Part shown: positions 52,196-60,663 of the stretch, one piece after another
Layout of the letters: the number at the start of each line of letters is the position of its first letter
How positions within the stretch are numbered: the first letter of the stretch is position 1
Source: Zoogloea sp016790385
GTDB lineage: Bacteria > Pseudomonadota > Gammaproteobacteria > Burkholderiales > Rhodocyclaceae
Length of the DNA: 64,000 nt
Reading direction: 5' to 3' (one strand)
NCBI RefSeq assembly: GCF_041916735.1
Contig: NZ_JAYRYY010000011.1
Notes under the pieces: generated by a model
The model's input: only the letters and a program-made list of their open reading frames with translations
The model's database searches: none
Told to the model about the DNA's origin: nothing
Position numbers and translations under genes: made by a program

Positions 52196-53473
52196 CTAAA
52201 CGAGCATGTCAGCCCAGATGTTCCTGGCCCAGGACAGCGCGTATTTGCCTTCCAGTTCATTCGCTGCCGCAGATACGCCGCCAGCCCCCTGAACCGGCAT
52301 CACGGTCTTCTTGGCCGCATCGTATTGGTGCACGGACGAAACGTGGATGACGTTCTTCGAATCCACAAAGCTGTAGCAGGTGTTCATCACGACCGGCGTC
52401 GCGCTTGGCGCTTCGCCCGCCAGCAGGTTGAGGATAGCCGCGGCGGTCACCTTTGCATGCTGATTCGCCATATGGCCCGACTTCGGCATGGTCGGAGCGG
52501 GAAAGATGGCATCGCCGATCACATGCACACCCGGGGTATTCACCGACTCGAAAGTCAGCCAATCGATATCCACCCAGCGATTGTTGATCAATTTGATACC
52601 CGATTTCGCCGCAATGTCGCCGGCCCGCTGGGGCGGCACCACGTTGAGCACATCCGCCTTGACCTTGTCGAACTCCAGCACCGCCGTTCGGCTGCCCGCC
52701 TCCACTTCGCGGAGTTCGCTGTTCGGACGGTACTCCAGGATGCCCTTGTACTTTTCGAAAGCCTTGGTGAAGAGCCCCTTTTTCGAGGTGATTTCCTCGT
52801 TGGCGTCCAGCACCAGTACCTTAGACTTCGGCTTGGTCTTTTGCAGGTAATTGGCCACCAGACAAGCCCGCTCATAGGGGCCGGGCGGGCAACGGTAAGG
52901 AGCCTTGGGTATGGCCAGCGCGTAGACACCGCCGTCTTTCATGTCCTCAAGCTGTTTGCGCAGGGCCACGGTCTGGGGCCCCGCCTTCCAAGCGTGAAGC
53001 ACCGTGTCCCGGGCCGTCTCGCTTTCCATACCAGGCACCTGGTCGTACATGAACTCGATGCCCGGAGAGAGCACGAGACGGTCATAGGAGAGAACCCCGC
53101 CCGACGCGAGCGTCACCTTGCGGGCACCCGCATCGACAGCCGTCACCACGTCCAGGATGACCCTGACGCCCCATGTGCTGCGCAGGCCATCGTAGCTCAT
53201 CGTGATATCGGCCATCTGCTTGTCGCCGCCGATCACGAGATTGGAAATCGGGCATGAAATGAACGTGGGGTTGCGTTCAATCAGGGTCACATCCACACCC
53301 TGCTGACTCCACATTCGCAAATACTTCGCCAACGTCGCGCCGCCAAAACCGCCCCCGACGACAACCACATGCCCCCTGGCTTTCGAGCCCATCGCGCAGC
53401 CGGAAAGACCGGGCAGGGCCACAGCGCCCCCGACCAGCGCAGCGCCCCTCAGAAACTCACGTCGATTCCACAT
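52196..53473 (-). CDS. fccB: Flavocytochrome c sulfide dehydrogenase, flavoprotein subunit (FccB/SoxF)
   Basis: 425 residues from ATG 53473. A Tat signal peptide (NRREFLRGAALVGGAVALPG) sends the folded flavoprotein to the periplasm. FAD-binding GHVVVVGGGFGGATLAKYLR lies at about 34-53, and a second dinucleotide region reads KSKVLVLDANEEITSKKGLF. The FAD-end motif is NTPGVHVIGDAIFPAPTMPK. Redox Cys are present at ISCPISNL and in PYRCPPGPYERACL. It oxidises sulfide to sulfane sulfur and passes electrons to the cytochrome subunit encoded just upstream, 11 bases away. Equivalent proteins are called SoxF in Sox loci. Confidence 0.93.
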   Translation of the reverse strand: MWNRREFLRGAALVGGAVALPGLSGCAMGSKARGHVVVVGGGFGGATLAKYLRMWSQQGVDVTLIERNPTFISCPISNLVIGGDKQMADITMSYDGLRSTWGVRVILDVVTAVDAGARKVTLASGGVLSYDRLVLSPGIEFMYDQVPGMESETARDTVLHAWKAGPQTVALRKQLEDMKDGGVYALAIPKAPYRCPPGPYERACLVANYLQKTKPKSKVLVLDANEEITSKKGLFTKAFEKYKGILEYRPNSELREVEAGSRTAVLEFDKVKADVLNVVPPQRAGDIAAKSGIKLINNRWVDIDWLTFESVNTPGVHVIGDAIFPAPTMPKSGHMANQHAKVTAAAILNLLAGEAPSATPVVMNTCYSFVDSKNVIHVSSVHQYDAAKKTVMPVQGAGGVSAAANELEGKYALSWARNIWADMLV

Positions 53474-53484
53474 GCTGCGCCCCC

Positions 53485-53799
53485 CTACTTGCGGGCGGCG
53501 AAGTAAGCCGCCACCAGCTCAAGTTGTGCCTCGGTATACCCTTTGGAAATCTGATGCATGATCGTCGCGGGCTTGGCGCCGGAACGGAAATCCATCAGCT
53601 TCTGCAAGAGCTTGGCCTTGTCGGTTCCCGCCAGGGCTTCAGCCCCGGAGCCGGCAACCGCCTTCCCGTCGGTGCCATGGCAGTTGGCGCAGGTCGCGGC
53701 AAGATTACGCGCCAGATTGGGATCGGCCTTCTCTTCAGCCTGGACGGCACCCACGGCAGCGAGCAACCCCAGGGCCATCGTCCATCGAAGCAGCTTCAT
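53485..53799 (-). CDS. fccA: Monohaem cytochrome c, FccA/SoxE-like partner of FccB
   Basis: 104 residues from ATG 53799 with the strong site AAGGAGG upstream. Signal peptide MKLLRWTMALGLLAAVGAVQ, then the haem site CANCHGTDG (Cys at about 33-37), and Met ligand in the PATIMHQISKGY region. Flavocytochrome c cytochrome subunits may have one or two haems; this is a short one-haem version, also called SoxE when linked to sox genes. It precedes fccB by 11 bases, so they form one transcription unit divergent from soxC. Confidence 0.88.
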   Translation of the reverse strand: MKLLRWTMALGLLAAVGAVQAEEKADPNLARNLAATCANCHGTDGKAVAGSGAEALAGTDKAKLLQKLMDFRSGAKPATIMHQISKGYTEAQLELVAAYFAARK

Positions 53800-53950
53800 T
53801 GTCTCTCCTCCTTGATTCCGCCGAAGCGGTAAGCGATCGGTGTGCACTGCGTATTGTTCTCCGCAGCAACCTGCCGCAGCAAGCCGCCATGGCCGTCGAG
53901 TTGCGGCCTTTATTTGCGTGTGTCACGTTGCATCGCAACAATATTAGCAA

Positions 53951-53977
53951 TTGACGATATTAGTGTATGGTTATAAA
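53951..53977 (+). promoter_or_regulatory. Weak candidate sigma-70 promoter for the sox operon
   Basis: TTGACG at 53951-53956 and TATAAA at 53972-53977 with a 15-base spacer, in the 273-base gap between divergent fccA and soxC. The spacer is short, so this is tentative. A GTTGC-ATC-GCAAC inverted repeat lies just upstream at 53927-53939 and could be an operator. Confidence 0.35.
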
Positions 53978-53991
53978 TTGCTTCAGATCAA
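53978..53991. promoter_or_regulatory. Candidate FNR/CRP-type box between fccA and soxC
   Basis: TTGCTTCAGATCAA matches TTGAT-N4-ATCAA with one mismatch. It lies between divergent fccAB and soxCDYZAXB, and could coordinate both with oxygen or nitrogen-oxide status. Position relative to a start site is unknown. Confidence 0.45.
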
Positions 53992-54072
53992 GGGGGGCGA
54001 GACCGGTTTCCGGCACGCACAGACGTCACCTCCCCTGATCCCAACACCTGGAGACTGAGGGAGAATCCATTC

Positions 54073-55419
54073 ATGGCAGACCAGCCAAGCCAGTGGGGCC
54101 GGGTACGTCCTGCGCCCGAGAATTTTCTGACCGAGACGGACATCACCGCGGTCAAGGAAGGGCGGCGCGATTTCCTGCGTAATGCCCTGCTCACCGCCTC
54201 CGCAGCCCTTGCCGGCAGCGCCACCGCCCAGGCAGCCGACGGAGACCCAAACATCCTCAACCTGCCGCCCTGGACCACCAGCCTAGGCCAGCCCGTTGCG
54301 GCGCGCCCCTACGGATTGCCGTCCCAGTACGAAAAGGGGCTTCAGCGCAGGGAATCGCCGGGGCTGACCCGCATGCCCCAGGTGTCGGTCGCCTTCGCCC
54401 CCTTGCAGGGTCTTTTCGGCATCATCACACCCTCGGGTTTGCACTTCGAGCGCCACCACCAGGGCTGGAGTGATATCGACCCCTCCAAACACCGCCTGAT
54501 GGTGCATGGCACCGAGGACGGATTCGTCCGTCAGCCTAAGGTCTATACCGTCGATGACATCCTGCGGCTGCCCCCCGTGTCGCGCATGCACTTCATCGAG
54601 TGTGGTGCCAACACGGGCATGGAATGGGGCAACGTGGCCGTGCCGACCGTCCAGTACAGCCACGGCATGCTGTCCTGCTCTGAATTCACGGGCGTTCCGC
54701 TCCGGCTGATCCTCGAAGACTGCGGTGTGGACTGGAAGAAGGCCAGGTACATCCTCGCCGAAGGGGCCGACGGCTCATCCATGACCCGCACCATCCCCAT
54801 CGAACTGGTCCAATCCGACGAAGTGCTCGTTGCCTATGGCCAGAATGGCGAGATGCTCCGACCCGAGAATGGCTACCCGCTGCGTCTCGTCGTTCCGGGT
54901 GTTCAGGGCGTCAGCTGGGTCAAATGGCTGCGCCGCATCGAGGTGGGCGACAAGCCCTGGGCCACCAAGGATGAAGCCATCCACTACATCGACCTCATGC
55001 CCGACGGCCAGCATCGCCAGTACACCTCGGTGCAGGAGTGCAAATCGGTGATCACCACGCCGTCGGGTGGTCAGATCCTCCTCGACAAGGGTTTTTACAA
55101 CATCTCCGGCCTCGCCTGGTCGGGACGCGGCAGGATCAAGCGTGTGGATGTTTCCACCGACGGCGGAATCAACTGGCGTCCGGCGCGCATCGAAGGCCCG
55201 GTCAACTCCAAGTGCCTGACCCGCTTCAACATCGACTGGGTATGGGATGGCAAATCCGCCATCCTCCAGTCCCGCGCCATGGACGATACCGGCTACGTGC
55301 AACCGGGCTATGGACAGTTGCGCGCCGTTCGCGGCACCAAGTCGATCTATCACAACAACGCCATCCAGTCCTGGAAAGTGGCCGAAAGCGGGGAGGTGAG
55401 CAATGTCCAGGTTCTCTAA
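54073..55419 (+). CDS. soxC: Sulfane dehydrogenase molybdoprotein subunit SoxC
   Basis: 448 residues from ATG 54073, GGGAG upstream. N-terminal Tat-type leader GRRDFLRNALLTASAALAGS. Sulfite-oxidase fold: HFIECGANTGMEWG and QYSHGMLSCSEFTGVPLRLI with the molybdenum-ligand Cys in the latter, then YGQNGEMLRPENGYPLRLVV and a dimerisation domain ending GTKSIYHNNAIQSWKV. SoxC with cytochrome SoxD oxidises the outer sulfur of SoxY-bound thiosulfate, allowing complete oxidation to sulfate without sulfur globules. It overlaps soxD by 17 bases. Confidence 0.95.
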   Translation: MADQPSQWGRVRPAPENFLTETDITAVKEGRRDFLRNALLTASAALAGSATAQAADGDPNILNLPPWTTSLGQPVAARPYGLPSQYEKGLQRRESPGLTRMPQVSVAFAPLQGLFGIITPSGLHFERHHQGWSDIDPSKHRLMVHGTEDGFVRQPKVYTVDDILRLPPVSRMHFIECGANTGMEWGNVAVPTVQYSHGMLSCSEFTGVPLRLILEDCGVDWKKARYILAEGADGSSMTRTIPIELVQSDEVLVAYGQNGEMLRPENGYPLRLVVPGVQGVSWVKWLRRIEVGDKPWATKDEAIHYIDLMPDGQHRQYTSVQECKSVITTPSGGQILLDKGFYNISGLAWSGRGRIKRVDVSTDGGINWRPARIEGPVNSKCLTRFNIDWVWDGKSAILQSRAMDDTGYVQPGYGQLRAVRGTKSIYHNNAIQSWKVAESGEVSNVQVL

Positions 55420-56485
55420 GACATCCCTGACCGCGGCCCTGATGGGGGCCGTCGTGGCCCTTTCGGGCGGTGCAGCGGTTGCCGACGGAAAGTTCGGCGG
55501 CGTGGGCCGACCCGCCACGGCGGCAGAGATCCACGCCTGGGACATCGACGTGCGCCCCGACTTCAAGGGGCTGCGCCCGGGCAGCGGCAGCGTGGACCAG
55601 GGTCAGGAAGTATGGGAAGCCAAATGCGCCTCCTGCCACGGCAGTTTTGGTGAATCCAACGAAGTCCACACCCCGCTGATCGGTGGCACTACCAAGGACG
55701 ACATCAAGACAGGCCATGTGCTCTCCCTGGTCAAGGGTGATGCCCCCCAGCGCAGCGCCATCATGAAAGTCGCGACGGTGTCCACGCTGTTCGATTACAT
55801 CAATCGGGCCATGCCCCTCACCTCGCCCAAGTCCCTGAGCAATGACGAAGTCTATGGTCTGGTGGCCTACCTGCTCAATCTCGCCGAGATCGTGCCGGCT
55901 GACTTCGTGCTGACGGACAAGAACATTGCCGAGGCCCAGGCGCGCATGCCCAACCGCAATGGCATGACCACCCAGCACGGCATGTGGCCGGGTGCCCCGG
56001 CAAGCAAAGGTGGCATCGGCAACGGTGGCAAACCCGACGTGAAGAACACGGCCTGCATGAGCAACTGCAAGACCGAAGTGAAGGTGGCATCGCTGCTGCC
56101 GGTCTATGCTGAAACGGCTCACGGCAACCTCGCCGAGCAGAACCGCCCGGTCGGACCGGTACGGGGCAAAGACACCAGCGGCAAGGCCGCGCCGGCCGCA
56201 ACCCCCGTGCCCATGAGCGACAACGCGGCGGCGGCCAAGCTCGCCAGTGACAGCGGCTGCATGGCCTGTCATGGCGTGGCCAACAAGATCGTCGGCCCCG
56301 GCTACACCGAGGTGGCCGCCAAGTACAAGGGGCAGAGCGACGCCGAAGGGAAGCTTGTCGCCAAGGTCAAGGCGGGCGGCCAGGGTGTGTGGGGTGCCGT
56401 GCCCATGCCGCCCCAGGGCCAGCTCAAGGACGGGGATGTCCGCAGCCTCGTCAAATGGATTCTGTCGGGCGCCAAGGCCCAGTGA
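55403..56485 (+). CDS. soxD: Sulfane dehydrogenase dihaem cytochrome subunit SoxD
   Basis: 360 residues from ATG 55403, inside the end of soxC, with GGGGAGG upstream. Signal peptide ends near AAVADGKFGG. Two haem sites: CASCHGSFGES (about 75) and CMACHGVANK (about 285). The linker contains CMSNC, a Cys pair also known in other SoxD proteins. SoxD accepts electrons from SoxC and hands them to small c-type cytochromes. Confidence 0.94.
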   Translation: MSRFSKTSLTAALMGAVVALSGGAAVADGKFGGVGRPATAAEIHAWDIDVRPDFKGLRPGSGSVDQGQEVWEAKCASCHGSFGESNEVHTPLIGGTTKDDIKTGHVLSLVKGDAPQRSAIMKVATVSTLFDYINRAMPLTSPKSLSNDEVYGLVAYLLNLAEIVPADFVLTDKNIAEAQARMPNRNGMTTQHGMWPGAPASKGGIGNGGKPDVKNTACMSNCKTEVKVASLLPVYAETAHGNLAEQNRPVGPVRGKDTSGKAAPAATPVPMSDNAAAAKLASDSGCMACHGVANKIVGPGYTEVAAKYKGQSDAEGKLVAKVKAGGQGVWGAVPMPPQGQLKDGDVRSLVKWILSGAKAQ

Positions 56486-56512
56486 TTACCGATCAACCAA
56501 GGAGAGAGACAC

Positions 56513-56980
56513 ATGAACATGCAACGCCGTGAAGCACTCAAGGCGGGTGGCGGCCTGGGCCTGTTCGGCCTGCTGGCCGCGGCCGGCCTGATCACCCCGG
56601 GTCAGGCCCGGGCCGAATGGAACAAATCCGCCTTCGATGCCAAGACCATCGAAGAGACCCTGAAGGCGCTCGGCGCCACGGGCGCCCAAAGCTCCACCGA
56701 CATCCAGATCACCGCCCCGGACATCGCCGAAAACGGCGCCGTTGTGCCGGTCGGAGTGGTGTCGGCCCTGGCCGGTGTGGAGGCCATCGCCATCCTCATC
56801 GAGAAGAACCCGAACCCCCTCGCCGCCAGCTTCATGCTGCCCGCCGGTACGGAAGCCTCGGTGCAGACCCGCGTCAAGATGGGCCAGACCTCGGACGTCA
56901 TCGCCGTCGTCAAGGCGGGCGGCAAGTTCATCATGACCAAGAAGGAAATCAAGGTCACCCTCGGCGGCTGCGGCGGCTGA
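56513..56980 (+). CDS. soxY: Thiosulfate-carrier subunit SoxY
   Basis: 155 residues from ATG 56513 with GGAGAGAG upstream. Tat-type leader RREALKAGGGLGLFGLLAAA. The C-terminus ends GGCGG, the flexible swinging arm whose Cys carries the covalently bound sulfur intermediates. Body is the typical beta sandwich (SSTDIQITAPDIAENGAVVP, ASFMLPAGTEASVQTRVKMG). Works as a SoxYZ dimer in the periplasm, shuttling between SoxAX, SoxB and SoxCD. Confidence 0.97.
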   Translation: MNMQRREALKAGGGLGLFGLLAAAGLITPGQARAEWNKSAFDAKTIEETLKALGATGAQSSTDIQITAPDIAENGAVVPVGVVSALAGVEAIAILIEKNPNPLAASFMLPAGTEASVQTRVKMGQTSDVIAVVKAGGKFIMTKKEIKVTLGGCGG

Positions 56981-57004
56981 ACCCGATTCGGAAAAGGAAC
57001 AAAA

Positions 57005-57316
57005 ATGGCAGATCCCATGAAGATTCGCGCCAGCGCGAAGGACGGCATCACCGAAGTGAAGGTGCTGATGAGCCACGAGATGGAAACCGGTCAGCGCAAG
57101 GATTCGTCCGGCAACCTGGTCCCGGCCCATTTCATTACCGAATTGACCGCCGAGCACAATGGCAAGCAGGTACTGGCCGCGCAGTTCGGCACCGCCGTGT
57201 CGAAAAACCCCTATCTCGCCTTCAAGTTCAAGGGCGGCGCGAAGGGCGACAAGCTTGCCGTGAGCTGGGTGGACAACAAGGGCGACAAGCGTACCGACGA
57301 GGTCGCCATCAACTGA
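57005..57316 (+). CDS. soxZ: SoxY partner subunit SoxZ
   Basis: 103 residues from ATG 57005, AAAAGGAA upstream. It has no signal peptide, as expected because SoxZ is exported with SoxY by the Tat route. Motifs: KVLMSHEMETGQRKDSSGNL, PAHFITELTAEHNGKQVLAA and GDKLAVSWVDNKGDKRTDEV. Its size fits the family. Confidence 0.97.
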   Translation: MADPMKIRASAKDGITEVKVLMSHEMETGQRKDSSGNLVPAHFITELTAEHNGKQVLAAQFGTAVSKNPYLAFKFKGGAKGDKLAVSWVDNKGDKRTDEVAIN

Positions 57317-57435
57317 TCCGCGTATCCGTCGTCGCGGGCCCGTCCGGCCGCCGGCGACGGCGGCACGTTGCGGTCGCAGCCCCATCATCAGACCGCCCGG
57401 AGGCGGCACGCACACCCCACGAAGGAGGAAGATCG

Positions 57436-58242
57436 ATGCACGCAAGACTGCAGGCTGTCCTTTTGACGGCCGCGCTGGGTCTGGCCGGCCCGGCGCTGGC
57501 CCAGGACTCGACCATGGACGAGATCGCCAAGTATCGGGAGATGCTGGCGGACGGCAACCCCGCCGAGCTGTTCGAACTCAAGGGCGAAGCCCTGTGGAAG
57601 AAAGCCCGCGGCCCGAAGAACGCCAGCCTGGAGCAATGCGACATGGGTCTCGGCCCGGGCAAGCTCGAGGGCGCTTACGCACAACTGCCCCGCTATTTCC
57701 CTGACACCAGGAAGGTCATGGATGTGGAGTCCCGCCTCGTCCATTGCATGGTCAGCCTCCAGGGCTTCAAGGAGGAGGATGTCACCCGGCAGTGGTTCTC
57801 CCGCCCGGGCAAGGAGTCCGAGATTGAAGCCCTGGTGACCTACATCGGCGCCAAGTCGAATGGCATGAAGATCGACGTGCCGGCACGCCACCCTGAAGAA
57901 GCCCGCATGGCCAAGGTGGGCGAATACATCTTCTACCGACGCAGCGGCCCGCAGGATTTCTCCTGTTCCATCTGTCACGGCCAGAACGACAAGCGCATCC
58001 GCCTCCAGGATCTGGGCAACCTCACCACCCAGGCCGGCGCCGGGGTGGCCATGTCCACCTGGCCCTCGTATCGGGTCTCCCAGGGCACCGTGTGGACCAT
58101 GCAGCGGCGCCTCATCGACTGCATGCGCCAGGCCCGCTGGCCCGAGCCCAAATATCTGTCCGACTCGGTGATTGCCTTGCAGGTTTTCCTGCAAAAAACC
58201 GCCAGCGGTACCGTAATGCAGACCCCCGGCATCAAGCGCTGA
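57436..58242 (+). CDS. soxA: Sulfur oxidation cytochrome SoxA (single c-type haem)
   Basis: 268 residues from ATG 57436 with GGAGGAAG upstream; the open frame to the left is a shadow of soxYZ. Signal peptide MHARLQAVLLTAALGLAGPA. One haem site, CSICHGQND (about 178-182). The N-terminal domain, which binds a second haem in some species, keeps Cys residues (LEQCDMG and VHCMVSLQG) but no CxxCH. The active-site Cys is in RRLIDCMRQARWPEP, where a cysteine persulfide ligates haem. With SoxX it attaches thiosulfate to SoxY. Confidence 0.94.
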   Translation: MHARLQAVLLTAALGLAGPALAQDSTMDEIAKYREMLADGNPAELFELKGEALWKKARGPKNASLEQCDMGLGPGKLEGAYAQLPRYFPDTRKVMDVESRLVHCMVSLQGFKEEDVTRQWFSRPGKESEIEALVTYIGAKSNGMKIDVPARHPEEARMAKVGEYIFYRRSGPQDFSCSICHGQNDKRIRLQDLGNLTTQAGAGVAMSTWPSYRVSQGTVWTMQRRLIDCMRQARWPEPKYLSDSVIALQVFLQKTASGTVMQTPGIKR

Positions 58243-58254
58243 GAGGACACCACC

Positions 58255-58911
58255 ATGTACAAGACCCTCATCGCCGCCACCCTTGCCCTGCTCGCCGGCC
58301 TGCCCGCCCATGCCCAGGAACGCACCCCTTCCGGCGCCGTCAGCGTAAAGAACGACATGGCAAAACAGGCCGAACAGATCTTCCGCAGCTCCTTCCGCAG
58401 CGACAACCCCAAGTACTGGATGGACCGCCTCGAGCAGGATGACGCCATGCGCCTGTGCAGCCAGTACCGGGACAATCCGCCCGCCAAGCTGCGCCAGAAG
58501 ATCGAACTGGCCCAGAAGGCAAGCATCCGCTATCCCGTGGATGGCAAGCTCATCGGCGACTGGAAGGAAGGCGAAAAGCTCGCCTCCAGCGGCCGCGGCG
58601 GACACATCGGCTTCATCCAGCCCGACGCCCCGATGACCCCCCGCGGGGGCAACTGCTACGCCTGCCACCAACTGGCCAAGAAAGAAGTGGCCTACGGCAC
58701 CATCGGACCCAGCCTCCAGCATTTCGGCAAGCTGCGCGGCGCCAGCGACGACATCATCAAGTACGCCTACGACAAGATCTACAACTCCAACGCCTTCACC
58801 GCGTGCACCAACATGCCGCGCTTTGGCTTGCACAACTGGCTGACCCCCGAGCAGATCACCCACATCGTCGCCTTCCTGGTCGACCCCGAATCGCCCGTGA
58901 ACAAAGACTGA
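58255..58911 (+). CDS. soxX: Sulfur oxidation cytochrome SoxX
   Basis: 218 residues from ATG 58255, GAGAGGA upstream. Signal peptide MYKTLIAATLALLAGLPAHA. A haem site CYACHQLAKKE lies at about 136-140, with the Met ligand in CTNMPRFG. The N-terminal ~110 residues before the haem are a helical extension (NPKYWMDRLEQDDAMRLCSQ) seen in longer SoxX proteins. Partner of SoxA, 12 bases upstream. Confidence 0.94.
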   Translation: MYKTLIAATLALLAGLPAHAQERTPSGAVSVKNDMAKQAEQIFRSSFRSDNPKYWMDRLEQDDAMRLCSQYRDNPPAKLRQKIELAQKASIRYPVDGKLIGDWKEGEKLASSGRGGHIGFIQPDAPMTPRGGNCYACHQLAKKEVAYGTIGPSLQHFGKLRGASDDIIKYAYDKIYNSNAFTACTNMPRFGLHNWLTPEQITHIVAFLVDPESPVNKD

Positions 58912-58927
58912 AACCGGAGCCCACCGC

Positions 58928-60652
58928 ATGTCCATGAACCGCCGGGATTTCCTCCAGGTGCTGGCCGTCGCTGCGGCCGGTGGCCTGAGCCTCCACAGCA
59001 ATCCATCAGAGGCCGCCAAGGCCGCTGCACGGATGTACGATCTGCCGCGCTTCGGCAACGTCAGCCTGCTGCACATGACCGACTGTCATGCCCAGTTGCT
59101 GCCCATCCACTTCCGCGAGCCGGACGTCAATCTGGGCGTCGGCCCGATGGCCGGCCAGGTGCCTCACCTGGTGGGTGAAAAGCTGCTGCGCCACTTCGGC
59201 ATCCGCCCGGGCACGCCGGAAGCCCACGCCTTTACCTATCTCGATTTCGTCAAGGCCGCCAAGACCTACGGCAAGGTCGGCGGCTTCGCCCATCTCGCCA
59301 CCCTGGTCAAGCAGCTCAAGGCCAGCCGCCCGGGCTCGCTGCTGCTCGACGGCGGCGACACCTGGCAGGGCTCCGGCCTGGCCCTATGGACCAATGCCCA
59401 GGACATGGTGGACGCCTGCAAGGCGCTGACTGTGGACGTGATGACCCTGCACTGGGAAGCCACCTATGGCGAAGCGCGGGTCAAGGAAATCGAAGAGAAG
59501 GACTTCAAAGGCACGGTGGACATCGTTGCCCAGAACATCAAGACCGCCGACTTCGGCGACCCGGTGTTCAAGCCCTACGTCATCCGCAACATCAATGGCG
59601 TGGCGGTGGCCATCATCGGCCAGGCCTTCCCCTACACCCCCATCGCCAACCCCCGCTGGCAGGTGCCCAACTGGAGCTACGGCATCCAGGACGACAACCT
59701 CCAGAAGGTGGTTGACGAAGCCCGCGCCGCCGGCGCCCAGGCGGTGGTGGTGCTGTCTCACAACGGCATGGACGTGGACCTGAAAATGGCCAGCCGCGTC
59801 CGTGGGGTCGACGCCATCCTCGGTGGCCACACCCACGACGGCGTACCCGCACCGGTGATCGTGAAGAACGCCGGTGGCCAGACCCTGGTGACCAACGCCG
59901 GCTCCAATGGCAAGTACCTGGGCGTGCTCGACCTGGAAGTGAAGGGCGGCAAGGTCACCGACTTCCGCTACAAGCTGCTGCCGGTTTTCGCCAACCTGAT
60001 CCCCGCCGACCCGGCGATGGACGCACTCATCAAGAAGATGCGCGCTCCCTACGAGGGCAAGCTGGCCGAGAAGCTGGCCGTCAGCGAAGGCCTGCTGTAC
60101 CGCCGTGGCAACTTCAACGGTTCCTGGGACCAGCTCATCCTCGATGCCCTGCTGGCCGAGAAGAATGCCGAGATCGCCTTCTCCCCCGGCTTCCGCTGGG
60201 GCACCAGCCTGCTGCCCGGCGACACCATCCGCATGGAGCACCTGCTCGACCAGACCGCCATCACCTACCCCTGGACCACGGTGACGATGATGACCGGCGA
60301 GCAGATCAAGACCGTGCTCGAGGACGTCTGCGACAATCTCTTCAACCCCGACCCCTACTACCAGCAGGGCGGTGACATGGTCCGGGTGGGGGGCCTTGAG
60401 TACGCCTGCGACCCGATGGGCCGCATGGGGGGTCGCATCACCGACATGCGCCTTCACGGCAAACCCCTGGAAGCCGGCAAGACCTACAAGGTCGCGGGCT
60501 GGGCACCGGTATCGGAAGAGGCCGCCAAGGCGGGGGGCGAAGCCGTCTGGGATCTCGTGGCCCGGTACCTGAAGGGCCAGAAGGTTATCCGCGCCCGCCC
60601 CCTCAATCTGCCCGCGCTCAAGGGCATGGCGGGCAACCCCGGCATGGCATGA
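58928..60652 (+). CDS. soxB: Thiosulfohydrolase SoxB
   Basis: 574 residues from ATG 58928 (ATG 58934 also possible). Tat leader MNRRDFLQVLAVAAAGGLSL. Dinuclear-manganese metallophosphoesterase-like core: LLHMTDCHAQLLPIHFREPD, LLLDGGDTWQGSGLAL, VVLSHNGMDVDLK and LGGHTHDGVPAPV. The C-terminal 5'-nucleotidase-like domain includes FRWGTSLLPGDTIRMEHLLD. It hydrolyses the terminal sulfone from SoxY-bound intermediates, releasing sulfate. 16 bases after soxX. Confidence 0.96.
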   Translation: MSMNRRDFLQVLAVAAAGGLSLHSNPSEAAKAAARMYDLPRFGNVSLLHMTDCHAQLLPIHFREPDVNLGVGPMAGQVPHLVGEKLLRHFGIRPGTPEAHAFTYLDFVKAAKTYGKVGGFAHLATLVKQLKASRPGSLLLDGGDTWQGSGLALWTNAQDMVDACKALTVDVMTLHWEATYGEARVKEIEEKDFKGTVDIVAQNIKTADFGDPVFKPYVIRNINGVAVAIIGQAFPYTPIANPRWQVPNWSYGIQDDNLQKVVDEARAAGAQAVVVLSHNGMDVDLKMASRVRGVDAILGGHTHDGVPAPVIVKNAGGQTLVTNAGSNGKYLGVLDLEVKGGKVTDFRYKLLPVFANLIPADPAMDALIKKMRAPYEGKLAEKLAVSEGLLYRRGNFNGSWDQLILDALLAEKNAEIAFSPGFRWGTSLLPGDTIRMEHLLDQTAITYPWTTVTMMTGEQIKTVLEDVCDNLFNPDPYYQQGGDMVRVGGLEYACDPMGRMGGRITDMRLHGKPLEAGKTYKVAGWAPVSEEAAKAGGEAVWDLVARYLKGQKVIRARPLNLPALKGMAGNPGMA

Positions 60653-60663
60653 GGAGAACGACA

